A stretch of DNA of 64,000 nt. Origin: Theocolax elegans (Eukaryota > Arthropoda > Insecta > Hymenoptera > Cerocephalidae). The stretch is from the NCBI GenBank assembly GCA_026168455.1, contig CM047431.1, positions 47,557,466 through 47,621,465 on the forward strand, read 5' to 3'. Made by a program: the position numbers and the translations under genes. How positions within the stretch are numbered: the first letter of the stretch is position 1; every line of letters begins with the position of its first letter. Below are positions 48,062 through 60,659 of this stretch, piece after piece. The notes under the pieces are model-generated. The model was given only the letters and a program-made list of their open reading frames with translations. It was not told where the DNA came from and did not search any database.

Positions 48062-50760
48062 ACTCATATAAAACATGTTGGTTTTTCTGTCGAGAAGTAG
48101 ATCCAAAAGTTCGCCTCGTCTAACGTAATTTTTATTACACTGTTAAACTATAAAAAAATATCTTTATATAAATAATCAATTTATAATATAATAAGAGAAT
48201 AAAAAAACATCTCCGTATATAATATTTTAATGATCTGCACTGAGAAAAGAAAGGTTAATTTTACTACAAAGTTAACAGAAAATATAGTGCAAAATAACTA
48301 TACTGCATACTTTTACAGTAAAACTATTTTCAAAAATTGTAAATAATATAATCAAACAGTTAAAAGCAATTTAACTATTGTATATAAATATGTATATATA
48401 ATTGATTCTGTGTAGGATCAGCCGGCCAAATTTTTGTAAAAATATCTTTTTTATTTAAGTAAACTACCTCTATAAATCTTATGGTAATGAGCTTTGTACA
48501 TATATAAGCGTATTGTGGTTTAGGCGTATAGTGATATTGCAATTATATTTTAACATTATAGACTGCTAAATTTATTTATATCACAGAGGTTTATGCTTCT
48601 GATGTAACAGGATTTGCACAGGTACTTTATGACTAAAAAAGGTATCTTCATTTAAAGGTTTAAATGACTCTGAGAATATCTTCTACATATTCATGATATT
48701 AATGGTCAAAAATGGTGTTTTTGACATTTTTTTAAATTTTGTCTTAACTTTTAACCTTTAATTAGTTAAAATTGACTAATTTAATGTAACAAAAATTCAA
48801 AAATATACATGGTAATTCCCATTTGAATTTCTAAAAAAATTTTGTGTTTTTTTATACTATCATAACTTTTTACAGAATTGAAAACCACTAATGAGCTACA
48901 AACCGTTTAAAAGGTATTTACCTTTTTAAAGGTATTACTTTAAGCTCTTTTTTTAAACTTTTGGATGAAAAATCAATTGTGGCGCACTTACACTTTTCTC
49001 AAGTTGAATATTGAGATGTAGTTTATGTAACATTGACCTTGAGATTAGAAATTCTAACCCAGAAGAATAAATTCTAGACATAATTAACAACGAATGTCAC
49101 ATATAATGTTCTATAGTAAAAGTTGATAGATTTTGAGTTAAATAGCGGTAAATAATCTGGTGTTAAAAAAGCTTCAAAAAACTTACTTTTATAAGCTAGG
49201 ATAATTTTTGAACAAATAAATTCCAGGATCTAAAAATTATGTTCTGTTTTCTGAAAAACACTGTCAGTGTGTACCTAAAAATTGGTGCATTTTAAAATTT
49301 TGATCGGATCACTTTACCTGGAATGCCCCCGCGCACGTGAATCTCTTTGCGTATATATCTAATATTAATTTAGACAATAGAATTTTATTTCTTGTGTAAC
49401 GTTGATTTCCGGTTGCTGCATGTATTCACAAATAAAAATTGTTTCAAAAATACGTACTCGAACTCCAAAATCTTGTAATTTAATTACTCCATAATGTAAT
49501 TTACGTCGACGCGATAATAAAACCTTAACAAATATATTTTCCAAAATATATTTCTTAAATATTTCTTGTCGGTAAAGTAACTTTCAATAACGTCCGTCCG
49601 ACATTTTTTTCTTGAAAAAATAATAAGGTAACATCATCAACAACCATCGACTGCATTTCGTTGTATCTTACTCTGCACATAAAAAAATTCGGCCTATTCG
49701 TCAGAATCGTATAGCGACATCCTGCGCGTACCGTAATTAGATACGCCTTCGGTCAATTCTTATCTTCGGCTTATACACACACACACACACACATACACGT
49801 ATACCCATATTGCTGGGCATCGTTCTTACGGTACAGCAAGTAGACTTTTACGAAAAAAAGATAATAATAATAATAATAATAAAAATCAAGTACTCGTCAA
49901 GGTCGTATGAGATAAAACTTATTTTACCAGTTTACTCCAGGACGATCTCACATTTTACGAATTCGTGAGTCTACTCGATTGTACGTACATATATATATAT
50001 ATACACACACCTTTTACCATTTTAGTAAGACACCGACGTGGTTTTGCACTTTGCTCTCAGCCAGTTGGATTCCAGACTCGACCGATTACACGATTTTTTT
50101 TATTACACACTCGAGAACGTATAATAAAGTACGGAATACCTGTTTATTCTTTTAATGGAAATCCAAAGTTCAATCAATTTTATCGAGATCTAGGAGATAC
50201 CGAAGGTTTGCGGATGTGGTTCACTTTACTTTACCCTCGATTAACGGTATCAAATTAGTTTTTTTTTTCTTTTTTTAGTTTTTAATATAATATTACAATT
50301 TGTTTCTATATAGTAGTGTAAAAAATTGAAGAAATATTTCGAAAAAAGAAATATTATATATACTTATTCAACACACAGACATGAAATATAGGACATATTT
50401 TACGTATATTTCAAAGTACACATTCTGTGGTTAATTAAAGACACACTTAATTTGTATGGTATCGTGTTGTACTTGTTCACTACCTACGAAATAATGAAAA
50501 ATACGATAAACTTTGTATAAAATAAATGTTATATTTTAGTTCTCTTGTACAATACCTACTTCGTAAGTATTATTGAGAACAGGCTGCTTAAATGTTAGTT
50601 TTTGAGTCGAATCGCAAAACTTATTTAATGGCTAAGAATGAGATTATAACATTGTAATAAAAGAATTCCAGTAAAATGTGAAAAAATTAGCACCAAATCG
50701 GGAGTATAAAAAGAGCGACGTTAAATAAAAAAAATGGGAGAAAAAGCGTTTCTTTGATGG
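48062..50760. other. AT-rich non-coding stretch
   Basis: Contains (AC)n at about 49776-49794 and (AAT)n at about 49862-49882. A 97-codon frame at 49965-50258 has no ATG at its start and begins in a TA repeat, so it is not called. Otherwise nothing specific. Confidence 0.45.
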
Positions 50761-51650
50761 GAGAAATTTAGCTGATGCTCAACTTATAGGATATGTTTTC
50801 TAATATAAAAATATGAAGAAAATCCAAAGCCGCAGACCGTAACAATCGTTTTTTCAAATGTTATACGTTATTAAGCAAAGTTTCCAAAGAAAAAAGGCTT
50901 CACTTTAAACGCCTGTAACTTCTAAACTATCAAATATTAACATTCAGACCAAAGTTTAATGAACATCTGAGATAAAATAGATACAATTTTTTAAACAATA
51001 CACTCAAATTCATTAAAATGGAGCCAAAATACGAATTCGAAGAAAATTAATTTAAAAAATCAATAAAATACGTAGTGCCTAATTTTTGTTCAAATTTTTT
51101 CAAATTTTTAATTCAGCTAGAATTTTTCTCTATATGAATAAAAAATTTGAAAAAATTCGCACAGGTGGTTTTGTTAATAATAATTGAATAAACAATTTTC
51201 GGTCGGTAATTATTAGTCTAAAAAGGCATGAATTTTCAACGCAAAAATCAGAATTAAGTTGCAAATTTAAAAATCTGAAAAAATTTTAGTATACTATTTA
51301 AAACATGCCTCAGGGCATGGCGTTCAGGATTTTTTCAAAAATGTATTGTTTTGTTTATAAAAAAATATTAAAAATTACCATTTCTTGAGTACGACATCCC
51401 CTTAAGCGCATTTTTTTTAAAAATCATGTCTCAGCTTTCCATTAAAACCTTAGTTTGAATGTTAATATTTGATAGCTCAGAAATTACAAGTGAAGTGAAT
51501 TCTCTTCGTTTTGTAAATTCTACTTCATTAGCGTATAACTTTAAAAAAAAACGATTGTTAGGGATTGCAGCTCTAGCTTTCTTTATATTTTAATATTAGA
51601 AAACATATTTTACACGCTAATTACGATCCGTTTTCCAAACACAAAATGAT
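50761..51650. mobile_element. palindromic element family B, interrupted by family A
   Basis: The left arm (AGGATATGTTTTCTAATATA; TAACAATCGTTTTTTCAAAT; CTGTAACTTCTAAACTATC) reappears inverted at about 51410-51640 (GATAGCTCAGAAATTACAAG; CGATTGTTAGGGATTG; TAATATTAGAAAACATAT). The right outer end CGTTTTCC mirrors the GGGAAACGGAT start of the copy at 55935. Between the arms sits a family A element. Confidence 0.7.
51150..51401 (-). mobile_element. miniature element family A, nested and left-truncated
   Basis: Shares TTCGGTCGGTAATTATTAGTC and other blocks with family A and ends GAGTACGACATCCCC followed by TTAA (51402-51405). It lies inside a family B element, so family A was active later than this B copy. 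Confidence 0.75.
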
Positions 51651-52019
51651 CTCCTTGTAAGAATATGAATCCATTTCTTGGATGAAACAAAAGTTGAGTG
51701 TCCATTATATATCTATATTAAATTAGTGGCATTTCCATCAGGGGTTATTTGAACAATTTGCGCTTGACGCATATAGTGTTCAAATGTAGACGAATCATGC
51801 TATAATAATATAATCTAAAATATTTACTTATCCATATTTAAAATATTGTTATACAACAAAAGTAAATGCATATTTACAATTTACACAGATGATAACATAA
51901 ACTAATTCTGTCGTTTAAAATTTTCCATAATACAAATCATAGCGAATTAAATATTTCCCGTAAATATCCTACATGCAACTGTGTATATATATACGAAACA
52001 TTTGAAAGTAAACCAGAGT

Positions 52020-52960
52020 TGGAAATACGAGGGAATGTCGAGAAAGGAAAACAACAACGAAAGTGATAAATCCCAGAGAGAATTGTTATGAAGACGTTAG
52101 GCGTCAGTTTGACCGAGCTAGAGAGAGAGAGAGGAATATAAACGCTGAGAAATGTTGCGCGAATATATGATGGATACAAACTCACAGTTAAACCTCCAAG
52201 TGTCTCGCTCGTTGTGTATATACATACAAAATTTGATTTTGATAAGCTCGCTTAACGCGTACGTCACCAAATTAAAATCGATTTTTATAAAAAAATCTTA
52301 AAAAAGAAAAAACAGAAACTAGGCGATGCGAAAGGAGACGATATACTTATGTACCGTTAGTCAAATGAAGAATATATAAGTTCGACATCGCTAACGAAGT
52401 TGTATGGGTGAGGGTGTTCAGTTATTATTACCGCGGAAGCAAGGAGGCGAGTATATATATATATATATACTCGCAGTCCGATATACAAAAGATTAGGAAA
52501 CCTAGTGTTTAACTCGGCTCGGTGGGAGATGTAATATTAAAAGTAAGGAAGGCGTGTGCGCAGCTCGTTGCACATACTACCACACGTAATTATTCGTCAT
52601 GTCGGTGCAGTTTACGGCTTAGCCCAAGACGACAAGAGAGAGAGAGAGAGAGAGGGGGGGGGGGATGGAAAGGGAGAAGGCGCACATTACCCGCATCTCG
52701 TACAATAAATCTTGAGCGCTTAGAAAACGCGCTCGCGTAGTCGTAAAGGGCTGACTCGAGTCCCCACGTGGCGAGGTAATTGGGGTCGATCGGCCTCGGG
52801 TGCTGCGAACCCCTGTCTAAGACTAGACACTTGTCGTTTCTCCTCCGAATCTCGTATATCTTGAGTGTAAAGCTCGTATATATCATTTCTTCGGACTTTC
52901 AAGAGTAAACCCTCTCTCTCTCACTCTCCCCCCCCCTCTCTATCTTTCTCTCACAGCCGA
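52020..52960. other. GC-richer, microsatellite-rich patch
   Basis: (GA)n near 52122, (GA)n plus G-run at about 52636-52664, and (CT)n plus C-run at about 52911-52952. Short frames on both strands carry no recognisable domain. Possible promoter. Confidence 0.25.
52447..52474. repeat. 28-bp perfect palindrome (GCGAG-TA run-CTCGC)
   Basis: GCGA at 52447-52450, a (TA)n core and TCGC at 52471-52474 form a perfect inverted repeat able to extrude as a cruciform. Confidence 0.9.
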
Positions 52961-54207
52961 GTATACGACTATTACTTTTCACGGTAAAAAACTTGGATCG
53001 TCCAGCTCTTTCCTTTTCTCGACCTTTTCTTCACTTTTATCCTTTTGCCTCGTCGTACTATTTTTTTTTTCTTCACTTCTAGTTGTCAATATCTGAATAT
53101 CGAACAGATCCGAGCTTTCGTCGAATCTTAGGTTTCGTTATACATTGACTTCAGAGCTACACTCTTACAAAGGAATATTTGTGAGAAGTAAATGGGCATA
53201 CAGAGAAAAATTTAATCGCACTAAAAATTGCAGTAAAAATGATCGTTGTCACGGTAATACGTATTAAAATATTTCCATGCCCGGCATTTATTTTATTTAT
53301 TGTTATATTTCTTGCTAATATGATTTTTTACAATTATTATTTTACACGCAGAAAATATAGTACTACCTCGTAAAAAAAATTTAAGATTAAAAATAGTATA
53401 TGGTGAATTCAACATTTATTTTATAAATTTTATATTTATAATTGATTATGCAAAATCCTCATGCGTATAAAATTAAAATTAAAGATATGAATAATATATT
53501 TTATGATAACGAATTTACTATATATATATACATACACCCGAGTAATAAGTAATATTAAAAATATTAATAGTTATTTATCAAACTCATGAATTTATAAATG
53601 AACCCGCAAAATATTTGCATTTTACATAAAATTTGTCAAAGTTTGAAAAAAAAAATTAATTAAGGTTTTACAAAATTATTTTCAAATGTAGAAAAGCATA
53701 AAATTAGTATTGTGCTCACCATATCTTAATTTTATACATAACTTACATTTTGTTACGTGGAATGTGCGAGCGTATTTTCCGTATGTAACAAGAAAATGTC
53801 GTTTTCTTTAAATTTGTAAGAGTGAAAAAAGACTTATTTAGAGACACAACTGCGAATTCATCGGTATCGAATTAAATTATTCAATTTTAATCTAGATAAT
53901 TATCAATATTATAAAAAATCCAATTATTTATACCTAAAACTATAGTCAAATTTTCATTTACGAGTGGAAAATTACTGATTTCAAGTGAAATTGTCAGTCA
54001 AGAAATGTACAGTAGCTAATGTTTTTTTAACTAATTTTACAGTCTATAATTTCGTTACTAAAAACTATCCTAATTTTTAATCATACAAATATTTATCCGT
54101 ATGGTAAGTATCGAAGTCACTACATATACAATTTTTCTCTTACAGGAGTTGTACATGGTCTATAAATAAATTAATACATATTAATTTCAGTGTATTTAAA
54201 AATATCT
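52961..54207. other. AT-rich non-coding stretch
   Basis: No supported gene or repeat. Confidence 0.5.
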
Positions 54208-54211
54208 TTAA

Positions 54212-54349
54212 CCTTTAGACTGCCGGGATTTGAAGAGCATATCGCCCTCAGAAAACTGGTATATAAGGTATCTTATATCAACGATTGATCATGCACAAAT
54301 TGTCGATCAGGGGGTGCGTCAAAATATTGATTTTCCGACAGTCTAAAGG
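54212..54349. mobile_element. 138-bp piggyBac-type miniature element
   Basis: Flanked by TTAA on both sides (54208-54211, 54350-54353). The terminal inverted repeats are CCTTTAGACTGCCGG and CCGACAGTCTAAAGG. CCYTTNGACTGC-type ends with TTAA duplications are typical of piggyBac-like elements. No coding capacity. Confidence 0.75.
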
Positions 54350-54457
54350 TTAAATTATAATTTAATTCGATTGAACGTAAAGTAATTTATTTCTCCAAGA
54401 TATATAGCAACACAAACAAAAGCATTATTTTGATTGAAACAATGGGCGACGTATATA

Positions 54458-54596
54458 CCCTAGTAGAAATCTGATCATAAATGTAACATTTTTTAAGTCA
54501 CAAAATGGCCAAGTGTCATAAAATACCGAATAAATACCCAATAAATGGCAAAATAAAAGTTTTATTTAATCCTCAAATGTCGAATTTCTACTAGGG
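54458..54596. mobile_element. miniature element with CCCTAGTAGAAAT ends, second copy
   Basis: Begins CCCTAGTAGAAATC and ends GAATTTCTACTAGGG, with AAAATGGCCAAG inside, the same plan as 12708-12846. The inverted symmetry continues outward into ATATAC/GTATAT. Confidence 0.7.
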
Positions 54597-55744
54597 TATA
54601 TCGTGGAACATTTAAAGAAAAACATTTTTTTTCTAAATAATATTTATATATAGTTTTTAAAAAAGTCACAAAGTTTAAATTACATTTAACAAGTACGCGT
54701 GTGTGTACATGTGTAGAACCGAAATTAAAAATCTCGTAAAACATAAAGTAAATGAATCATACTCGACCGTCTTTAAATCGCGAAAGTTGCCGACTAGCGT
54801 ATTACCATAAATCTACGGAACAAGAATTCCCTGCCCGCAGCGCATGCAGTTCAACGTATACACCATACATTCGTAGTTTAAAAATGGCTCGTCTATCCAA
54901 CACTTTCATAACCCACCGACCACGTTACATCACTCAACGGACGTTTAACGTTACTGTCCTTAACATTTAACTGCATAATTAGACAAAGTCTTCTTTTTTT
55001 TTATTATTATACAGTTATAAATAATAATGAATCGATTATTTATTCAATTTTTATTATCCACGCAGTTTAATTGTACATAGGGATTATTTATCAATGTTAG
55101 TTTATATACCTGAATTTGAATCGAAAAAAATGTAAATATCTATATTTACGAATGCACATATATTATCAAAAAATTTGTTAGTTACTATTGTACGGTGTTG
55201 TTTAAAACAAAATTATATGACATGCCTCCTTTAAATTCCTTTGAATACCGTTTGTGGACATTAACTAACTGTAGTTATAAATGCGTAATATATATTTTTA
55301 ATGAAATAATTATAAATAATTTAATAATTATGATCGCAGCAAATATCGATTGAATTTCAAAAATTGTTAATTAATTATTTGTTATAGTTAATATAATATA
55401 CAAATATTGTAGCTGCGTAAAAAATTGCATTATTGTAATATAGTATTGGGAATTATGCAGGAAATAAATGATTCAACATATAGACTCATCTTTCAATGAT
55501 AATAATATACGTGAAAGCAATTAATAAAATTAAAAAAAAATTCTATTAATATATTTATTTATTTACAAAATTAAGCGAATTTAAGCTGGGGATGATTCAC
55601 TTAAAATTGTTAAGATGAATGTAGATGGTCAAAATTGATCGAGACAAATATTATTGTAAATATTATTATTTAGTTTTTCAAGTTATATTTTTATATACTG
55701 TTATGTATGAAAATAGAGATAAAAAAAAACGAGGAAAAAAAAGA
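54597..55744. other. AT-rich non-coding stretch
   Basis: A 72-codon frame at 54752-54970 is slightly GC-richer but has no recognisable motif. Nothing else seen. Confidence 0.4.
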
Positions 55745-55812
55745 TGGACTACGTGATTCGACCGCGAAACCTCAGCGTACGAATATGACGCGCTCTCAAT
55801 CAAGCTACCATT
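55736..55812 (-). pseudogene. tRNA-like Pol III unit, degenerate
   Basis: On the minus strand GGTAGCTTGATTGAGAGCGC resembles the tRNA D-arm/A-box, and GCGGTCGAATCACG a B-box missing one T. The GCTGAGG between them fits the variable region. A T-run follows immediately (TCTTTTTTTT), as in a Pol III terminator. Acceptor and T stems do not pair well, so it is a tRNA pseudogene or the head of a tRNA-derived SINE. Confidence 0.4.
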
Positions 55813-55934
55813 TACATGACTAGTCATCGCCGATACGACCTACACTTCTTACCTGTCACTCGAGTTTTTTCATACTTTCTAAGTCAAACATAATATTCAC
55901 AATTATAAATTAAATTAAATGTAAAAGATTAAAT

Positions 55935-56569
55935 GGGAAACGGATGTTTATCAAACTGTAGGATATGTTTACTATTATAAAAATATAAAGAAAGCCCGAG
56001 TTTTAGGACTCTAAAGCATTTTTTTACGATAAAATATAAGCAAATAACGAAAAAATTCACCAAAAAAGCCTCTGATTTTGATAATTTATAACTTAAAACA
56101 AATAAAGACAGACACTCAAACCAATGTTTAGAAGAAAGTTGCGATCGAGTAGATTAGACTAAAAAAAAAGCTCAAAAATATCATGATTTGGTCGAAAATT
56201 ATGAAGGAAAACGAATTCAACGCTATTTGATGACTATTTTGAATTGAAAGATTGCTGATTATTTAGGTCAATTTGTCTTCTTATTTTTATTTTTCCCATA
56301 ACTTTGGACTACATCAAGATATTTGAGCTCCTTTTTTTCTACAGCCAATCTACTCGACCTAAGTTTTCTTCTAAACTTAAGTTTGAGTATCTATCATTAT
56401 ATGTTTTTAATTTATAAGTGATCAAATTCAAGGGGGTTTTTAGTGAAATTTTTCATTATTTGCTTATATTCTATCGTAAAAAAGAGCGCTAGAGTTTAAA
56501 ACTAGGACTTTCTTCATATTTTTGTAGTAGTAAACATATCCTGGAATTTGGTAAAGATTCCCGTTTCCC
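55935..56569. mobile_element. palindromic element family B, full-length copy
   Basis: Outer ends GGGAAACGGATGTTTATC and ATTCCCGTTTCCC; both arms carry GGATATGTTTACTA or its inverted form. Arms meet near 56250. There is no protein-coding capacity. This copy defines the family (compare 46204 and 50761). Confidence 0.75.
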
Positions 56570-56999
56570 GGAGATGTGACACCTGGTACGTAGATATACT
56601 TATATATAAATGTAACTTGAAAAGCCAAATAGTATTTTATATCTTGATCAATTTTGATCCATTTTAACAATTTTAAGTGTATTACTCCGTGAAATCCTAC
56701 ACAAAATAGCGAAAAGATAAAAACAAGATAAAAACTTATCAATAAGCTAAAATCGAAAAGAATAAAATCGAAAAACTCAACAAAACATTATAATACTTTA
56801 ATCTCGAATATAATTATGTAATAATTATAAACGCATATATAATGTATATATTAAACGTATGAAAGTGCCGCATAACTGAGTGTATTAAAGTAAGAGGGTT
56901 AAGTGCAACGTACTGACAATAAAAAAAAAGTCTTTTACACTCGCGATAATCGAGGCACAAGTGAGCAAACATAGAGAAAGAGAGAGCGCAAATATAATC

Positions 57000-57480
57000 T
57001 CTATGAAAAGAATATCTCCGATATGTGATGTATAAATTGAAATAGTATATCTTTGTCCCTTAAAAGGGTTATAAGGATCGTTGGAGCTTGGCGATATAGA
57101 TATTTCACATCGAGGTACATTATAAAGTACATCTCGGAGGCCGGAGGATCAAAGTGACCGAGAAGAGGTAAAAGGAAGAAAAAGAAAACGAAGAGAGGAA
57201 ACAACGCGAAAGAGAGTGCAACGGACGCGTTACATACATTTGGTTAGGTTACGCGTGCGTGCGGTCGTAATGTCGTATCGAGGACGATTCTCGACGAACC
57301 TGCGTATATATATGTTCGCATTGTCAATTGAATCCACTCTCGTGTCTATATATATTTATATAAGTATTATACGAATAGGCCTATCAGCTCGATTTACCAT
57401 TAAGGAGTGTGTCTGATATGCCGCGGTTGCATATATATATATACATATGAGCGTATGTACGTGCTCTCATCGCGCGTTTC
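57000..57480. other. GC-richer patch
   Basis: Somewhat CpG-rich with a purine-rich strip (about 57165-57225) and TA runs. No recognisable coding sequence; possible promoter. Confidence 0.2.
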
Positions 57481-58129
57481 ACTTAAATTGGGAATGATGG
57501 ATTGGATGATTGAATTGACTCGTATCAATTATTTTTCTTTATGATCGTACGTATACTCATTGAATATATTGAATAATAAATAATATAATGTCGTTATAAA
57601 ATTGCATGAAAATTAAGTTTTTAAAAAGTAATTGACGGACGTTTCAAATTAATCGCAGCACACCGATAAAAACTCACGTTTTAACAGTAATTCACACCTT
57701 TAGAAAATTGAGTGTTCGAAATCAATTAATAAGTTATAAATTGCCAAAAAATGATTAAGATTTCTATATATAATCATTAAAAAGTAAAAAGTGTTTTTTA
57801 TATGTTAAAGTAATATAAAAAAAAGTGGTTAAAAACGATGATTTGTGTATGTCAGGTAATGAAAGTCATCTTGATCGAGAGACAATTACGGTTTTTAAAC
57901 GCTTTAAATACATGGGAGATCAAAAAACTGAAAGTAAGCTTTAAGATGAAATTCTGTTCTTTTAAGGAAGCAGGAGAGGATGTATATTAAGCTGGTCTTT
58001 CCGATAAGTGAATTGTCATCAGATTTTAAATTTAATTGTTTTCTAACCTCGTACTAGACTCGTTGAAAACGTGACACCGTCGCATGTATAACGATTGGTC
58101 ATATTTCAAATTTCAATATTCGTACTTAA

Positions 58130-58522
58130 GGGGGTTCCATACTCAATTTTTGATGATTAATTAATAAAAAAAGTAGAACAGTATGTGAAAAAATAAGAGA
58201 AGAGGCGCCTTCGTTTATTGACAATCTAACACTGTGTGCTGAATTTTAGATTAAAATATTATTGCGTTTTCGAGAAAAGTCTTACCAAAAATATCAAATC
58301 TTTCTACCTCGTTGAGGTTAGGTTCACATTTTTGGTAAGACTTTTCATAAAAACGCAATATAATTTTAATCTGAAATTCAGCACACAGTTAGATTATTAA
58401 TAAACGAAGGCGTCTCTTATTCTTCTCTTATTTTTTCACATACTGTTTTATTTACAAATTTATTACTAATAATCACGATTGCCGATAAGGTAGGGAGGAT
58501 AAATATTGACTATGGCACCCCG
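58130..58522 (+). mobile_element. piggyBac-type hairpin miniature element, family E, intact
   Basis: Bounded by TTAA (58126-58129 and 58523-58526). The terminal repeats are GGGGGTTCCATAC and CTATGGCACCCCG. Inside, GAGGCGCCTTCGTTTATTGA, CTGTGTGCTGAATTTTAGAT and GTCTTACCAAAAAT reappear inverted, so most of the element can fold into one long hairpin. Confidence 0.8.
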
Positions 58523-58640
58523 TTAAATGAGTAAGAAAATTTACGAATTTATTTTAACTCAATTTATTTAATTAGTATATTCAAATTTCAGTTTCATAAT
58601 CATTGCGTTAACCATCCACGAGTCGTTAGAAAATTAGCAA

Positions 58641-59040
58641 CGGGGTGTAGTTATTTATAGTCAATATTTATGATTTCTACTTTATCAGCAAATGTGATTA
58701 TTTGTAATAAATTTATAAATAAAACAGTATGCGAAAAAATAAAAGAAGAGCTGCGCCTTCGTTTATCGATAATCTAACTGTGTGCTGAATTTGAAACTGA
58801 AATATCATTGCGTTTTTAAGAAAAGTGTTACCAAAAGTGTGAACCTATAAACTCAACTGGGTGGACAGACATGACATTTGTTGGTAACACTTTTTTTAAA
58901 CAAAGGAATAATATTTTAATTTTAAATTCTGCTAGTAGTTGAATTATATGGATAATCGAAGGCGCCTCTACTCTTATTCTTTCACATAGATACTACTTAA
59001 TTTTTGTATAATTAATCAACAAAAATAGAGTTGTTATTTA
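58641..59040 (-). mobile_element. family E element, second copy head-to-head
   Basis: Begins CGGGGTGTAGTTATTTATAG, the inverted counterpart of the end of the copy at 58522. It contains the same internal hairpin (GCGCCTTCGTTTATCGATAA inverted near 58960). The far end is decayed and no TTAA is preserved. The two copies are separated by about 115 bp and together form a palindrome of about 900 bp. Confidence 0.7.
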
Positions 59041-59744
59041 GTTCAATATTCAATCCATATATATCGACCTCCTCAATAATAATGCATTTTCCAATGTTTT
59101 TTTGTTAACTAATTGTCTTAATTATAGGCGAGTATCATCAGTTTGCGTGAACGTTAAAAAGAGAAAATGGGATCATTAAAATTATTATGGTATATTTGAT
59201 CGATTGACCTAGTAATTATGATTTTTAGAACAACCATAAATAATATCAACCGATTCTCGTTTCTGTGCTACATATACGATAATTACATATGATTAGCGTA
59301 TAAGGAAGTGACTCGCCGGTTTATTCGGTTGCGCGTCATCCGTAGGCCATAGGTATGCGCTCGAGGGATCCGCGAGACCCAATCATAATTCACTCCGAGT
59401 CTTGTTCTCCTCGTTAAGTATCATCGTGGTTTTCTTCCACGTACATATCTAGTCACCTAAATCCTTTTGCCAGTAGTTAAATGTCGTTGCACATTTTGCG
59501 AATTGTTTTACACTCTGATAGATACGCCAGATTTAAAATTACGACTCACGGGAATTTATTAAAATATTGTAGTATGTTTCTTGGTCTAATGTATACTCTT
59601 TAATCCTCCGAGTCGCCAATTATTCTATGAAATTTTTTATTTTAGTTTTGTGGTTTTTTGGGTTTGTTGCATGGTGGTTACGAAGGATATAAGGTCGGGT
59701 TTTCAATACTTAAGATGATGAATCAAAGGTAGTGGACTGAATTT

Positions 59745-59850
59745 TCTTTAAGAATATTTGGAGTTTCTCGATATATTGATGAACAAATCATATATGATTA
59801 ATTGGCGATGTTTCGATGGATATCCTCCATCCTCATTAAGTTATATACTA
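59745..59850 (-). mobile_element. fragment of the Penelope-like repeat
   Basis: GATTAATTGGCGATGTTTCG and GATATCCTCCATCCTCATTA match the arm of the element at 24850-25933 (same order and spacing). The CTGATGA word is mutated (complement of TCATTAA), so the hammerhead-like core is broken here. Confidence 0.6.
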
Positions 59851-60659
59851 TTTCGTCATTATATATAATAGAAACATACTTAATAGTACCATTAATACAT
59901 CGCTCTTTACATACTTGTTTTGTCCATGATCAACATTGTTCATTACATACATTAAAATCTCTCGATGACTTTCATAAAAATCAGTAGAACTGGTTTTTGG
60001 GATCAGATATTATGAATCTGAAGCTGAAATTTCAAAATTTAAGATAGCGGGTTCAAAATGCCGGTGAAATTTTACTTAATTGATTGAATTTCGGCAAATG
60101 TCAATACACAAACGTTTTTGAATTCCCTCTTAATTATCTGTCTAGAAATCGAAAACATTTAATATATATAATAATTATCTAGTTTTTATGATTCTATAAA
60201 TTATATGAATCTATAAATGTTACGTCTGAATATACCTCTATTCTTTTCAATTTTTTGTTTTTTTTATAACATTGTTTAAATATGTTTAAAATCACAAATG
60301 ATTTATATGTTTTTTTTATTATTTAATAAATATGATTTCGAATATGTGATCAGCAACTCGACGTTATAAATTTGTTAAAAACCAAACGACTGTGGTTATA
60401 AACATCAACACTATCGATAATATATTACAATGAATACTAGCAACAATTCCTCGGATGCTAACGCTCCCTCGGTGAAAATTACACTAAATTTATATTAATT
60501 TTTTATATTTTTTTAACTTTAAAATTTTTAAATTTAATTGAATAACAACGTATATTATAATATGTATAATAATATAATATATATGATTATAATAAAATTC
60601 AGATCTCAGCATCGTAATTTATTGACAAATAATTAGTTTTCTCCATGGGGGATAAAAAA

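Noticed and set aside
49965..50258. 97-codon open frame on the + strand
   Set aside because: The start is not ATG and lies in a TA/AC repeat; no recognisable motif.
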